Notes: a model not told the origin generated them from the letters alone. Shown: positions 22,597 through 35,339, counted from the stretch's first letter. The stretch is 64,000 nt of DNA from Mermis nigrescens (GCA_036768485.1 JAVLUZ010000768.1:1-64000), one strand, 5' to 3'. Translations and numbers: made by a program.

Positions 22597-24576
22597 GTAT
22601 AACCCTTTAGGCATAATTTACTTTTAGAATACTTCGCCTGTCCTGGTTTCCGAAGAAGTTGACGAGCTTAAAGAAGGTAAAGACGTATTTTTTCGTTCAT
22701 CTTGAAGTGTAGACTATAACTCGCTAGAACTAACTCTGTATTAATTATATAGAAAAGTGGCTAACTTCGATGTGTAGCCATTTAAACGCCATATGTAGCT
22801 TTCTATTAGAAAGATTTTTTCCTGAATTGTAAACAGAGACGCTGCAGATATAAAGAAGAGGAAAACGCGGATTTCTCCAATCCCCCAGATTTTCACACTC
22901 TTAACAATCCCACTCGAGGACTAATGCAAGCTTCACAAAAATAAAAGAAGCAAATATTCAAAAAAATTTGTTCTCTACAATTCTATACCATTTAAATGTG
23001 TGACGCATTTACACTGAGTTGTGTATAAGATGGCTAATATACCACCGAAAGATTAGTATATGTTATAACGTTACGCCAAACCTGAACGTAAACAAAAAAA
23101 ATGCATAATCCTTTTTTATTGTCTATCAATTAAAAAACATGGTTGTCCCGAAAATGTTCCAGTGTACTCCCGCGCTAATGCGCTACCTATGACAACGTGT
23201 GTGGCATAACAAATGCGCGTTATTCATACTTAGCTTCAAGAAATCTCAAGAATAACGAATATTAAAGAAATTTCAAAAGCCAAATTCATAAGTTTGACGC
23301 CACAGAGAACATTGAAAAAAATTTAGCCATCTGCAATACTCTAGAGGTAAAGAACTTACTTTTCAGTTAACACTTTACGCAAATACCGAGTGTAAAGAGG
23401 ATTTTAGTCGGATACATCATTCTTGAGTGTAAACAGACACGACCAACTGACGTATGACTTTTACCACCGGTTCATTCCTAGACTAGAGATAATGTCCAGA
23501 CTCGTCGGCAGAAAATAAAAACAAGATAAAAAAGTTTTAAAACCCAATTTTGACTTCACACCTCCTGAACTATGTAGCTCAAGATTGGTGTAAATCAACA
23601 CAATTCGCTGTGACGCGCACAACTTAGTACGTAATTTATTTTAATTTCAGTTGACTTATCTCGATTATACTCCTAGGAAATAGTGGATAAAAAGGGACAA
23701 AAACGCATTTTTCCACTATCCACTATATTGCAAACTTTAAAAATTTAAAACTTACTCTTCATTGAGTGTAAGGAAATACATTTGGGCCACTTTATAGCTC
23801 TTGAGACCTTGAGTCGTAGTACGTTTGCATGTGAAACAATTTTGTTTCGCATGCTACTTTGAGATATTGATCAATCAAAAAACGGAAGAAAACGTGTTTC
23901 TTTACCCCATGTTAAACCCCTGATTTCGAACTTTACACCTCCAGATTTAACTCAATATTTAGTTTTTATGCACAATTTGCTGCGAATCGCAGCAAACAGG
24001 GAACGTACTTTGTTTGATTCAAGTTGTCCTGACTTATAACTGGAAAAGTTGGCGGACAAATCTAAGCCAAAACCTATTTTTTAGACCATCCACTTTTGAA
24101 CTGCTCCGCATTGGGTGTAAAAAACTGTTCCCTGCACACTTATAGCCCTTGTTGAGTCAAGGTACATTTTTATTAGAAAAAACTTCTTGGCACTTGTAAT
24201 CGGAATCGGTGTCAGACAGAAAAAAAGACAAAAACGCGACCAAAATATGTCTTTACACTCTCAGATTTTTACACTCTTTACACTCCAACTCAAGAACAAA
24301 TACGAAATTCTAAAAACGAAAAATGCGATTTTAGATGAGTTCATCCCCACAATCTATTATAGGAGGCATTTACGCTAATTTGTGTTCAAGCTAATTGGAA
24401 AGCTATCAAAGGTTTATATATCTTTTAACATTGTATCAAAACTTTGCACACTCATTACAAACTCGAAACTGAGTGTCAACAAGAGAAAAACTCGCATAGC
24501 TTTATATGTTATCAGTCTCTTGAAAACACCACACCCCGTAGAAATGTCCTGGTGTTTCTGTAGAAGGGGTGGACAT
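22597..24576. repeat. GTGTAAA-rich dispersed repeat, long stretch
   Basis: Many GAGTGTAAA, GGGTGTAAA and CTTTACAC words with TTACACT partners, similar to 1-320. The GCGCTAATGCGCTACCTATG block lies at about 23173. No exon with splice borders is supported. Confidence 0.5.
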
Positions 24577-24846
24577 CACACGTGGGCGTGGGGAGGGGGC
24601 TGGGGTTTGGGAGTATGCATCCTTCAGAAGGCCGAATATCCCATCCCTCTTTTTAGAAACCAAAATATTCCCCCAGAATTCGATTTTCTAAAATTTTTCA
24701 TTTTTTCGAAATTCATGATGCCAATGGATAATGCTCGATGAGATATGAGAAACGTTCAAAATAGTGTTTTTTCGCCATACTACCATTTTTAAGACCATGT
24801 CTTACCTTTAAAAATCTTGCATCAATTTTGGTGCGCTGTACCTATG
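24577..24846 (-). mobile_element. hAT-like MITE, family M1, with perfect target duplication
   Basis: Begins CACACGTGGGCGTGGGG and ends GCGCTGTACCTATG. Flanked by the exact 8-bp duplication GTGGACAT (24569-24576 and 24847-24854). Contains GATGCCAATGGATAATGCTC and the GAAACGTTCAAAA core. Confidence 0.85.
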
Positions 24847-24944
24847 GTGGACATATGTTGGGGTACCCCAGTATATTTTGAGTAAGCGCTAACGCGCTAT
24901 AGCTGTGATAAAACAGTTTTAAAATATACTAAAACATCGAAACC

Positions 24945-25900
24945 TTTATTTTTATCTGGACCTAACAATCTTCCACCAATTTTATCTAAAAAACTTACAA
25001 ATTCTTTAGAGCACCTATTTAGAAGATATTTTCAATATCACTTTTCAATTTCTAGCTTACCTACCATTTGGTATTATGCTCTTGTAATACCAGTTGTTCA
25101 AAATAAATGACTCAGGTTCACCCTGATAACCATAGGTGGGCAGCACCAAAATTCCGGGGAGGGGGGGGTTGAAAAAATTTTCAAAGTAAAACAATGGTCT
25201 TAAAAGTGGTCGTTTATGAAATAAACACCATTTTTCGACATTTCTCATTGAGCACTATCCAATGGCATCAAAAAATCGCTAAAAAAGCAAAAAAAAAATT
25301 TAAAATTTGAATTCTGGGGGGGGGTATTTTGATTTCTGGGGGGGGGGGTATTTCAACTTCTGGGGAGGGTATTTCAACTACTGTGGGGTGCGTACCCCCA
25401 AACCCCCACGCCCATGTGTGCTGATAAGTATAGATCCATTTCACTCACTTGTGTTTCATGCCGTTTATTAGAAAATATGATTGAAAACAAAATTTAAGAC
25501 ATATGTTTCAGGTTAAAACCTTTTATCGAAGCATCAATTCAGCTTTTTACCAACAACTGCTATTTTATACTGATTACATTGTGAAAAATTTAGATAATAC
25601 GGATCCGATAGACTATATTTATTCAGATTTTCAGTAAGCTTTTGATTCCGTTTCAAGTTCATATTCGATTGCAATAGCATTTAACCAGGGAATTTGTAAT
25701 AATCTTCTGAAATTCTGCAATGTGTGCTGTGTCTGACCAATATTTTTTTGTCGTTTCTTTTCATTCCACAAGTTCGAGAAGAATTCTGTCATGCTTATGT
25801 TTTTAGGGCCTTTCTTAAATAGTCGACAGTTGACTTATCAATTCAAAAATATAGTCCGCGCAATCAGCTCATATCTTCCTAATTTACTTCTTCAATTGCA
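24945..25900 (+). pseudogene. Decayed LINE reverse transcriptase, split by a MITE
   Basis: The plus-strand frame reads FLSGPNNLPPILSKKL and LPTIWYYALVIPVV, then SPDN. After the MITE at 25131-25420 it continues YRSISLTCVSCRLLENMIEN, KHQFSFLPTT and DYIYSDFQ-stop-AFDSVSS. These follow the standard order of CR1/Jockey-type reverse transcriptases: SPGPDGIPP, WK.A.V.P.FKK, NYRPISLT, then LDFSKAFDSVSH. Stops after EN.KI and in place of the Lys of SKAFD, and frameshifts, show it is inactive. The FADD box was not found. It may belong to the same family as the endonuclease fragment at 20.1 kb. Confidence 0.85.
25131..25420 (+). mobile_element. hAT-like MITE, family M1, inserted in the LINE RT
   Basis: Begins CATAGGTGGGCAGCACC and ends ACGCCCATGTGTG. 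Flanks are CTGATAAC (25123-25130) and CTGATAAG (25421-25428), 7 of 8. It splits the Asn-Tyr pair of the NYRPISLT motif, which gives an independent proof of the insertion point. Confidence 0.9.
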
Positions 25901-26940
25901 TTGTCATTTTAATTGCTCTATATTTACGCTTTAACCAAATCACTACATCCCCCAATACTAATATTTGTTTCATGACATGATGCTGCAGTTTACTATAATT
26001 CTGATTGATTATCATTTTTTGTATGAATTTCCAAATGCTTATTAGCTCATCAGTGCTGGTAATCTGGCCAGCAGTTGTGTGGAACAAGCGACTGCAAAAG
26101 CTACCTTATCACCAAAGCCTGGATTGTTTGATTTGAAAAGTATCCAGGTTTTGGTGATGTGTGCAAGATTATGTGGAAATTTTTCCAACACTCATATTAC
26201 CATCTCAATGCTATTAAACGTAAAGTCTTGAGTATAAAAATATGTCCATGTGTATTTTAAAAATACTTACTATGTATCAACCAAAACCAATAGTGCATAC
26301 AAGTTTTTAGTCAAAATTCTTTATTTATGCCGACATTAACTGTTGACTCAAGCTTAGACACTGGTATTTTTAGCATGACGAGTAGTAAATAACGTTTAAC
26401 AAGCACTTTAGTACAAAAGAATTTCAAATAATTTGCAAATTTTGTTTTTACTAACATCAGGTGGAATCATGTGGAAAATGTCAAATTACATGGAAGCATA
26501 CAAATAAGACTCGTCCAACAACGTTGAAACTTTGTTTTTAGACGTCACTGATGCAGATTTCTGATTAATTTTTAAAAGCTTAGGCAGATCCACTCAAAAA
26601 TTCGGACTTTACTCATCACTTACGGAATTCGTGACAAAGCAGCAATGTGCCATATTTAATTTGAACTAGATAAGCTCAAATCAAACATGCATGTGCTTAA
26701 ATGTACATACATATATGCTGTGTGTCATATGAATTAATCTCAAAAACCGGCTTCCACTGCCACTTGCATGCACTCATGCGATCTTCACAAATGTTCACAT
26801 GGGACGAAGTAAATTTTGTGTAATTTATCTTTGTCTCATTTTTGAAGATATAATGTGCTTTGAATTACATATAAACGATTCCCGTTTGAATACATGTGTG
26901 CTTGCACAACAATTTACTCTTGTGTGAAAAAAGACAGCTA
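25901..26940. other. Gene-free stretch
   Basis: No recognised exon or repeat. It is the 3' flank of the minus-strand PAN-like exon. Confidence 0.4.
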
Positions 26941-26949
26941 ATTCAAAAC

Positions 26950-26955
26950 TTTATT
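26950..26955 (-). promoter_or_regulatory. Polyadenylation signal of the minus-strand PAN-like gene
   Basis: AATAAA on the minus strand, about 41 bases after the TGA stop, within TGAATAAAGTTTTG. The plus-strand paralogue has only a weak AATAAT at the corresponding place. Confidence 0.55.
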
Positions 26956-26995
26956 CAGCATAAAAAGTATGAGCCATTGGCGCGTTATTTCTTGT

Positions 26996-27241
26996 TCAGA
27001 CCCGACTTTTGACAAATCCACATGTCGCACCAGGCGAATATTGGGCAACAAAACCAGATGGATGATTTTTGAGGTGACACATTCCATTGCCGTGGGTGAA
27101 GTGGTTGCATCCGCCGTTAGCGATGCAAACGCCACCACATTGCTCTACAGTGCTTGGCACATGATCTATGTCATAACCAAAGAAATCACAGTTGTTATCC
27201 CATGAAACCAATCCATTGGTGCCATCATACCATGCCATAAT
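26996..27241 (-). CDS. Second PAN/Apple-like exon, inverted paralogue
   Basis: It starts after the acceptor ATATATTATAG in phase 0, exactly as in the plus-strand copy, and ends at TGA. The 81 residues keep all six cysteines and differ from the plus-strand copy at five places (N4Y, N20F, G31V, S50G and S67Y, counting from the internal Met). The frame is intact and an AATAAA follows, so this may be a working gene. Its signal-peptide exon should lie at positions above 27241. I could not find one up to 30 kb, so it may be beyond the 5S array, missing, or too diverged. Upstream intron sequence is not alignable by eye with the other copy. Confidence 0.7.
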   Translation of the reverse strand: MMAWYDGTNGLVSWDNNCDFFGYDIDHVPSTVEQCGGVCIANGGCNHFTHGNGMCHLKNHPSGFVAQYSPGATCGFVKSRV

Positions 27242-28663
27242 CTATAATATATTTTTTGGTACACTGTAAGAACTGTGTGACTTAGATGTAATGATCAATT
27301 TCCGTCAAAGCATGCTGTATCAGGACTGTTTACAAACAAGCATAATTTTCCCATGCAATGAAATGTAGCGGAGTAACCAAAAAAAACCAATTATAATTAC
27401 GTAGAAATTAATTTTTTAAAAACCAAATATTCGTAATTGGACATGTTAAATGCCGTTTTCGAAACCGTTTAACGTATTAGAAGATTACTTTGTCTCATAG
27501 GCATTTAGACAAAAGAAGTGAAGTTTTTTAAATGTTCGCTACATCTGTTTGGCTTTTCTTTCAAATATTCATACAGCATACTTAAGTGCAGGTTTTAAAA
27601 TACCTGCAATTGAAGAGCGTTTCAGAAAAAATGCTTAGGTATATTTCTCTGAAAAAAGCGACCAATTTTGATGCCTTCTGAAACTAGGTGCATACTAACA
27701 CAGGATAAGCTTCACCCATAAAAGAAATGCGTTAATCCGGCAAACAATAATTTTTTTCCTATAGAATTCTTCTGTTCCTTTTTCTATGGCACACCATGAG
27801 AGAGAGAGCTTTTTGTGATGTCATCATCTTATGCTTTCACACATATTTAATTGATCCTACGACTTTGCTTTATACTTTGTTCTTCGAATTAAGTGCTGAG
27901 CAAATATTAATAAAAAAGCTTTTGGATAATACAAACGATTTGACACAAATGGACGGAAATTCTTCAAAAAAATTGTGTGTAAGTAGGCCTTGAAGAGTAA
28001 AAATTTGTAAGCTGGCTAGATTTAGCTAAAAAATTATGCTGACCGCCAGTCCGCGATGCTGCAGACAGGATTGGACCTGCTGTAAATTGCTACCCTCACA
28101 TAAATAAAACTTCTCATGTGAGCATGAAAATTTATTGCAGGTCTAATCCTTATATTCCATGGCAAAAGAATAGCGAAAAAATGAGTAATCTTAACTTCTG
28201 AATCTCCATTTCTATGGAAAAGTGAAATTTATACGTTTTAAGCATTTGCAATCATTTTTTTAGTCAAGGAAACAGTTGATTAGTGCTTTGTACCCAATAG
28301 CCATTTTTCATCCTAAAGAGTTGCCTACATTTCATTCGAAATCTCGAAATTTTGTAGCATATTTCGGAGCGGACAATTCAACAGTTTCTTCCGCTGAAAC
28401 ATGTCGCGTCAAGACGAAAAATATATCGTTTATCAATGAAAATAAGAGGAAGTCATATCAAAAAGTACGCAAATTACATTCTTAAAAGAACGGCTAAAAT
28501 TATTGGATACTGTGGAATACGTTGGCCGATTTTAACATTTACGAAATTTATGGGTAAGGTTGCTAAAACATTATGCTGACGGCCAGTACACAATGCTGCT
28601 TCTTCAAACTGATCATGCTATTCCTACAAACTGGTCAGCCAGATATGCTCGTTGGTGTATCAG
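27242..28663. other. Gene-free stretch
   Basis: No supported exon. ATTATGCTGACCGCCAGT at about 28033 and ATTATGCTGACGGCCAGT at about 28569 are repeated words 540 bases apart, each followed by ATGCTGC. Confidence 0.4.
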
Positions 28664-28835
28664 CACACATGGGCGTGGGAAGGGGTTTGGGGAGAGAGGG
28701 GAGTTTGTACTCCCCTCCAGAAGTTAAAACCTTACCCATCCCGATTACTGTAGACCCATATAATTATATTTCTAGTAACACTCTTGGCAATTTTACCCAT
28801 CCTGACCCCCAAGGAATTTTTGCTGCCCATGTATG
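28664..28835 (-). mobile_element. hAT-like MITE, family M1, short form
   Basis: Begins CACACATGGGCGTGGG and ends GCTGCCCATGTATG. Flanks are TGTATCAG and TGTATGAG, 7 of 8. It lacks the middle of the family, like the copy at 22449. Confidence 0.75.
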
Positions 28836-29984
28836 TGTATGAGGATCTGGACATCGAAAGATTGTAGGCTAAAATCTACTGAAAACCTAAACGATGGGGC
28901 AAAAATTTATCAGAAGCAGACATTGGAAGAGTGCGTTTGGAAGCATATGAAATTTGCCATTATTCTTCAGGAAACGTTCATGAAATTGATTCAACGAATT
29001 TTCGACACGTAAAATATTGCATTTCCTACCCGTTTTCGTTGCATAGAATGTGGCTGCTCAGTAATAATTGCTCTTAGTCGATTTTAATAATGATGATCTT
29101 AGTTAAACATCATTGAAACTAATATAATTTTAAAATGAAAGCATTTTAAAATATTGCAATATTACTTTGCTACAGTGCGCGACCAATATGACAGTAGTGA
29201 GAAAACGACAAATCTGTGACATTCTATATGGCTGCTAAAAGTAATCAGAACCAGAGAGCGTTCGAATAATAATGGAGAAGCAGGCGATTCTCAGCAAATA
29301 TATACCACATTTTCAAATCATACTTTAACGATGCTGACCAGGAAAAAACAAAAATTTCGTGAATCATCATGAGAAATATTAATTAACAAACCAGTATTTT
29401 AATTAGACACTGCCCGAAAAAGTGGCCGTCTATACGTATGTTAATACATATATTTGCGTTTTTACAAGCAGCACGTCAAGTTTCTTTATGAAATCCATTT
29501 CAAATCGAATGAATAACAGACCAGCTATTCATCTCCTAGTGTCATTCACTTTTTACTGAAAACCAGGAGGACGAGGAAGTGAATGGATTGGTTGAGACTA
29601 TTATTTTCCCTATGATGCGTCAGAAGCATTTTTAGCAGAACACACAAAAAATAAACTGTCAGCATTACAAACTTACAACCTTGCTTTATTACGCTGTATA
29701 GGAGCCTGATTAAGAACGTATGAATTGCAGATGTTTTTTGCTTACGAATAACATCGATTCGTTGAATCATATTTCCATAATTACTTTTACTACGAAAATT
29801 ATTAATATAATACACATTAGTCACTGTTTATAATGATACAATACATATCAACAACATTATTAAAATCATTGTAATAACACTGAACACTATTCATAAGTAA
29901 AATAGTTACCTATAACAACTATATTCACACTACTATAAATATTATCCCTATCCTCCAGAGGGTTATTATCACTGTTATTTGTTA
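28836..29984. other. Gene-free stretch
   Basis: AT-rich. Hydrophobic minus-strand frames near 29.6 kb end near donor-like sites but have no partner exon. Nothing supported. Confidence 0.35.
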
Positions 29985-30369
<385 letters not shown>

Positions 30370-30730
30370 CTATGGTCCTTATAAGGTTCTTATAAGGACC
30401 TCCTGCCAACCAGGGTTAATAAACCTGGAAAAGGTTTGAAAAATGTTGAATAATTCATAAAATCTCATAAATCGAGCTTTAGTGCATTTTTTGCGATTTT
30501 AGCGCTGATGTTTCATTCTCCTTTCGACTATTTTTGAGAGTTGAGTTTGACGTGTTTTTTCAAAACGTGTTTACGTTTTTGTGCTGCAATTGAGATAGCT
30601 ATGTAAATGCTTTAAAATGGTGCCTTCACATCGCATTTGTGACGAAGAAAATATCTGGAAATAATCAAGGGCTGTACCTCAAATTTACAGGCGGCTAAAT
30701 ATACTACTGTTATAGCGAAAAAAAATAAAA

Positions 30731-30850
30731 GATCAACAACACTGGGTGTTCCCAGGCCGTCCCCATTGCAAGTACTAACCCAGCCCCAAAGAGTGCTTGA
30801 CTTGGCAGATCGGACAAGATGCGGTATTTTCACCATGGTAGGTCGTAGAC
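30731..30850 (-). pseudogene. Diverged 5S rRNA copy at array edge
   Basis: Aligns end to end with the other 5S copies but has CCGTCCCCATTGC for CCGTCTCCGTTCC, AAAGAGTGC for AATGGTGC, and a lost base in the CATACC region. The 3' end stem is also changed (GATCAAC for GGTCTAC). It is probably not functional. Confidence 0.8.
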
Positions 30851-31605
30851 ATTCCGACTTGCCGGCAAAAAAATCCGCTTTTTTTGGCGCTTGAGGGATA
30901 CAAAAAATGAAAAAGAGGTGCCATACTGCTTGGTTAAAGTTAATTTCGAGAAAACATGAATTGGCTGTAAAAAAACATACAAGGCTAGCTACAGTCACCA
31001 GTCCTGACAGAAAATAATGTTGTACATGTTAGATTCAGGGTGTGACACTCTAGAATAAAAAAAGAACATTTTCTGAGGAAAATAAGACTAAAGAGGCCTA
31101 ATTGAATTTAAGTTGAAAAATTACTGCGTGGGTGCCTAGAAACTGTGAAATGACATGTTTTTAATGCTATTATAGGCTTTAATTGCAATTAGCATGGAAG
31201 TTCTTTTTATTTCAGATTGAGTTGATTTTAGTACGCCACAGAGCATTTAATATGCTCCTTGTAAGCCATAGATCCCAGCCAGAGAGGCTTATAAACCTGG
31301 AAAAGGTCAGAAAACTGTACAACTATTTATAAAATTTCATACAGCGAGCTTTAATGCATTTTTTGCGATTTTAGCGCTGATGTTTCCTTCTCGTTTGAAC
31401 TATTTTTTGAGAGTGTTGGCCTTGACGGTTTTTTCAAAAAGTGTTTACGTTTTTATGCTGCAATTGAGATAGCTGTGTAAATGCTCAAATGGTGCCTTCA
31501 CATCACATTTATGACCAAAAAAATATTTGACAACAATTAAGGACTTTACATCGAATATACAGGCGGCAAAATACATAACTTCTGGTGCAGCGAAATAAAT
31601 TAAAA

Positions 31606-31724
31606 GGTCTACAACACTGGGTGTTCCCAGGCCGTCTCCGTTCCAAGTACTAACCCAGCTCAATGGTGCTTGACTTGGCAGATCGGACGAGATGCCGTAT
31701 TTTCACCATGGTATGGTCGTAGAC
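31606..31724 (-). rRNA. 5S ribosomal RNA, copy 2
   Basis: Minus strand begins GTCTACGACCATACCATGG and ends GTGTTGTAGACC. The ends pair as helix I. It contains GTCCGATCTGCCAAG, the box A region AGTCAAGCACC, and the box C region TTAGTACTTGG with GGAGACGGCCTGGGAA. Length is 119 nt, typical of 5S. A T-rich tract follows the 3' end (TTTTAATTTATTTCG), fit for polymerase III termination. One base differs from copies 3-5 (GAGCTGGG for GGGCTGGG). Confidence 0.93.
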
Positions 31725-33374
31725 ATTACAAATTTTATGTCGATTGTATAAGTAATGCACATGCCGGGAGAAAATCAGCTTTTTTGGCATAAAAAGAACA
31801 TTTTCTGAGGAAAATATGACTAAAAAGCGGCCAAAATTGAATTTAAGTTGTAAAATTACTGCATGGGTGCCTAGAAACTGTGAAATAACATGTTTTAATG
31901 CTATTACAGCATTTATAATAGCTTTCGATGTCATTTTGTCCCAAAAAACTCAATTTTTGATGCCCTTCGGATTGGCCATGCTGCGCATTTCATTGGACCC
32001 GCGTGTGGACGTTTTCTGAGAAAAATGAGGCGAAATTATGATTTAAGATTGTTAAAAATCATTATCAGCCACGCAAATTCTTAAAAATGATCATGACATA
32101 TAGTTTAATTTGCAATGTGTTTACTTTTGTCGTTTTCTTTGGCAAATTTACGCATCTTTTGCGCCAAAGATTCCTATTTCGGTTTCCCATCACTTGTTTG
32201 CTTTCCTTTTTTTGTCAAGTATTTCCAGATATAGTCGAAATTCTTTAAAATCTTTACATGCTTTTATGTTCTGGAAAGAATGAAGGCGAGAGCATTATCG
32301 CAGACGTCTCAAATTTGTTTCAAAAATGAGTTTTTTATGATAATGTGACATTAAAAGCTTGAATCAGAGATCATTCGCTTAAAACCACATAGTTTTTATT
32401 GAAATATTGATCGATATTTGTTCGCTTTATAATGTTTTTCTTGCAGACATACACAGCTCGAAATTTCTGGGGCTGAAACCTTATAGTTTTTCAAAAGTGC
32501 CTTTTTTAGGTCGAAAACGATGGAAACTTGTTAAAAACACGATTATTAAGCGTTTCTGGTGATGCTGTCACCTTTTAGAACATAAAACACAATAAAATTT
32601 GCAAAAAAATCGAAAAATTGCGCTACATTGACCAAAATATCGTCAAAAAAACAGCATGAAGTACCGAAAGTTTTGCACTTTTGGGTCATCAGATCGCTAA
32701 AAATGTTCAACTATGGACACTTCCGGCGATATTCCTGATAAAGTGCGAATTCTGGGGTTTGAAGACCCTCAAACCCAACAATATCGTGTATGTTTGTTTG
32801 TCTCTCTCTCCTTGTCGTCAGAAAATTTCTCACTTTTCTATTTGGGCTTTTATTATTCAAAATTTACGCGCACATCTAGTCTGGCTGAACCCCAAACCTG
32901 GAGCTAGTCAGGCAATATTGATTTGATATTCAACTGAGATGAGATTTTTTCTGTTTGCTTCACCGAATAATTAACCTTTCTATTGAATAGCTTGTCATAT
33001 GTACTTGTAATCGTAATTCCAATAATTTTGCTTAAATAAAATGAGTAGCTACTTTTATGGAGGACCATTGCAACATGAAGTTTTTTCCTTCTCAAACAAA
33101 AAATCATATTCTTACCTTGCATGGACAGCAGAAAAATTCTAAATTATTCGGATGGGGCAAAATCCCAAAAACTGCTAAAACTAGCAATTCTGGCGTCCAA
33201 CGAGAATTATCGATTTCTGGGGTACGCCAGATTCTTGGGGTCCTACACTCACATGCCCATGCATGGTTACCGCCTTCTTTAACCCTTTGATTGTCCTTCC
33301 GTGGATCTCCTCGAAACAGAAAACCTTAAATGTTCAAGTCGCCATTTTTTAAAACTTGATCAATATGTTTTCAG

Positions 33375-33667
33375 GTATTGCCTGAACTTCGTGTTCGATG
33401 GCAAGCGGTTCACGCTTGATGCGCACGTGGGGAGCCGGCTCCCGGACAGCCACCGTCGTTTGGTCGCCTAGTCATTCACTGTGATTGTCACAAGCACATA
33501 AGACCGTTCAAAAGGCTCCAAGGTGGGAAAAGCGGCAACGTGATGGAGTGTTGGAAGCAACGACCAACATGGAACCGGGCGCCAAGCTGCGTTGGAACTA
33601 CAGAGACGAATTTGCGAACACGCGGGGCAACGCCCTTGATTGCATATGCGACAACTTTTTTTATTGA
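33375..33667 (+). pseudogene. SET-domain last exon, type A copy 1, frameshifted
   Basis: Starts after the acceptor ATGTTTTCAG. Relative to the intact copy at 52426 it has two extra bases after GCGCAC and lacks one base in GGAG(C)TGTTGG. The SET reading is therefore broken into pieces and soon meets a stop in the first frame. The remaining DNA is more than 90 percent the same by eye. Confidence 0.85.
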
Positions 33668-34464
33668 ATTTTCTTGTACCTTTGTTGCCCGTTTCACGCA
33701 ATCTTGTGGTTTCCGCATATGAATTTTCGCAGAACAAAAGTTTTTTGTAATGCTTTCAGGTTCCTGTCAACCGTAAGGTTTGCCGGGAGTTTTTAGTAAG
33801 AGCATCATTTCTGATCTACGGGAAAACTGCAAGGTTGTGCTTGAAGGACTGTTGTTTTTCTGCAAATGAGTAAAACTGGTTCGTTAATGCGTATTGACAC
33901 TGAACAATACATACAGATACCCGCTTGACACTTGCTTTAGAAAGAGACTAGCTTTACACAGCATGGTTGATTTGGTGGCTAGGCCAGAGCTTTTTGAGCT
34001 AAAATGGCACCCAAAAACTCATATAAAGTTAAAATAGTAAGGGAGAGTTTCGAGTTTTTAGAAAAGTTTTCTTTTTCCAGCTTGCCTTAATTGTTTTTGA
34101 TCAGAAATAGTGGGAAAATTCAGAATCGCTATCTTTGATAGGTTATTTTTCGCCTGCCCATCTGTTGATCATAACTGACTCTTGAGTCCATTATGCATGT
34201 GCGACAGAAATTGCAAGAAGTGCTTTCAGTGTGCCAAATTCCCCATTTCTTCCTTCTGAACTTCAAACAAAAATCAATGAATTCAAGATTTTCTACAAAA
34301 GAGCTTTGTGAGCAGCTGATCTAGAGGAAAGGTGACCTACCTATGTGCCCTCAATTGCATTTATGTTTATGTTTGCACCAAAACCGATAAATTTCGATTT
34401 CTACCCACCTCTCTAGGCTTAATAAACTTATCTGTTTTAATTAATCATAATTTTGTTGGACGTA

Positions 34465-34680
34465 TGCCCCGTCAATCGACATACATGTTCAACTCTGGCC
34501 CCGTTTCTACGCATATATGTTCGAAAATGAGGCCGCTGCCGCCAGCGCAACTTCTCATTGCAGCAGCATGTCCTATACCCACGCGTTAAATGCCTAACAT
34601 ATATGTCGATTACCGAGTGGTACTTTTGCTCGGCGGTCGACATATATGTCATTTTGCCCATCGGCCGTTCAATGCGGCGT
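34465..34680. repeat. Palindrome cluster T (tail type)
   Basis: Holds CGACATACATGT, GCATATATGTTCG, AACATATATGTCG and CGACATATATGTCATTTTGCC, followed by CATCGGCCG. All are variants of an ACATATATGT palindrome next to TTTGCC/CGG words. Copies at about 38877-39090, 43387-43610, 49167-49382 and 53575-53785. Confidence 0.75.
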
Positions 34681-35339
34681 TCTAACTGCAGATATAAGCT
34701 TACAAACGTGAAATCTGTTTGGAAGAGGTTGATTTCACAAATATTAAGGCTTAATAGCCAGTATGTAAATATTTGACAAATACAAACGCTTTATTTCAGC
34801 AATTCTTCAAAATAAATCTGATTTTTCTAAAAGTTCGTTGTTTTGCTTGTACATCAACCGAAAAAGTATTACTGAATGAGCTAGACATATGTAGATTGTA
34901 CGTACTTACTGCACGTATGCACGTATAGTATAGGCTTTAATTGCAATTAGCATGGAAGTTCTCTTATTTCAGATTGAGTTGATTTTATGCGCCACAGTGC
35001 ATTTAATATGCTCCTTGTAAGCCATAGATCCCACCCAGAGAGGCTTATAAACCTAGAAAAGGTCAGAAAAATGTACAACTGTTTATAAAATTTCATAGAG
35101 CGAGCTTTAGTGCATTATTAGCGATTTTAGCCCTGATGTTTCCATCTCCTTTGGACTATTTTTGAGTGTTGGCCTTGACGGTTTTTTCAAAAAGTGTTTA
35201 CGTTTTTATGCTGCAATTGAGATAGCTATGTTAATGCTCAAATGGTGCCTTCACATCACATTTATGACCAAGAAAGTATTTGCAAATAATTAAGGGCTGT
35301 ACCTCGAATATACAGGCGACAAAATATACTTCTGTTGCA

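Noticed and set aside
29546..29824. Minus-strand frame as the missing first exon of the PAN-like paralogue
   Set aside because: Nearby donors are in phase 1, but the PAN exon begins in phase 0. The N-terminus also lacks similarity to exon 1 at 2821.
33468..33737. Minus-strand cysteine-rich frame over the SET exon
   Set aside because: Antisense to the SET exon. The plus-strand reading has the family motifs.
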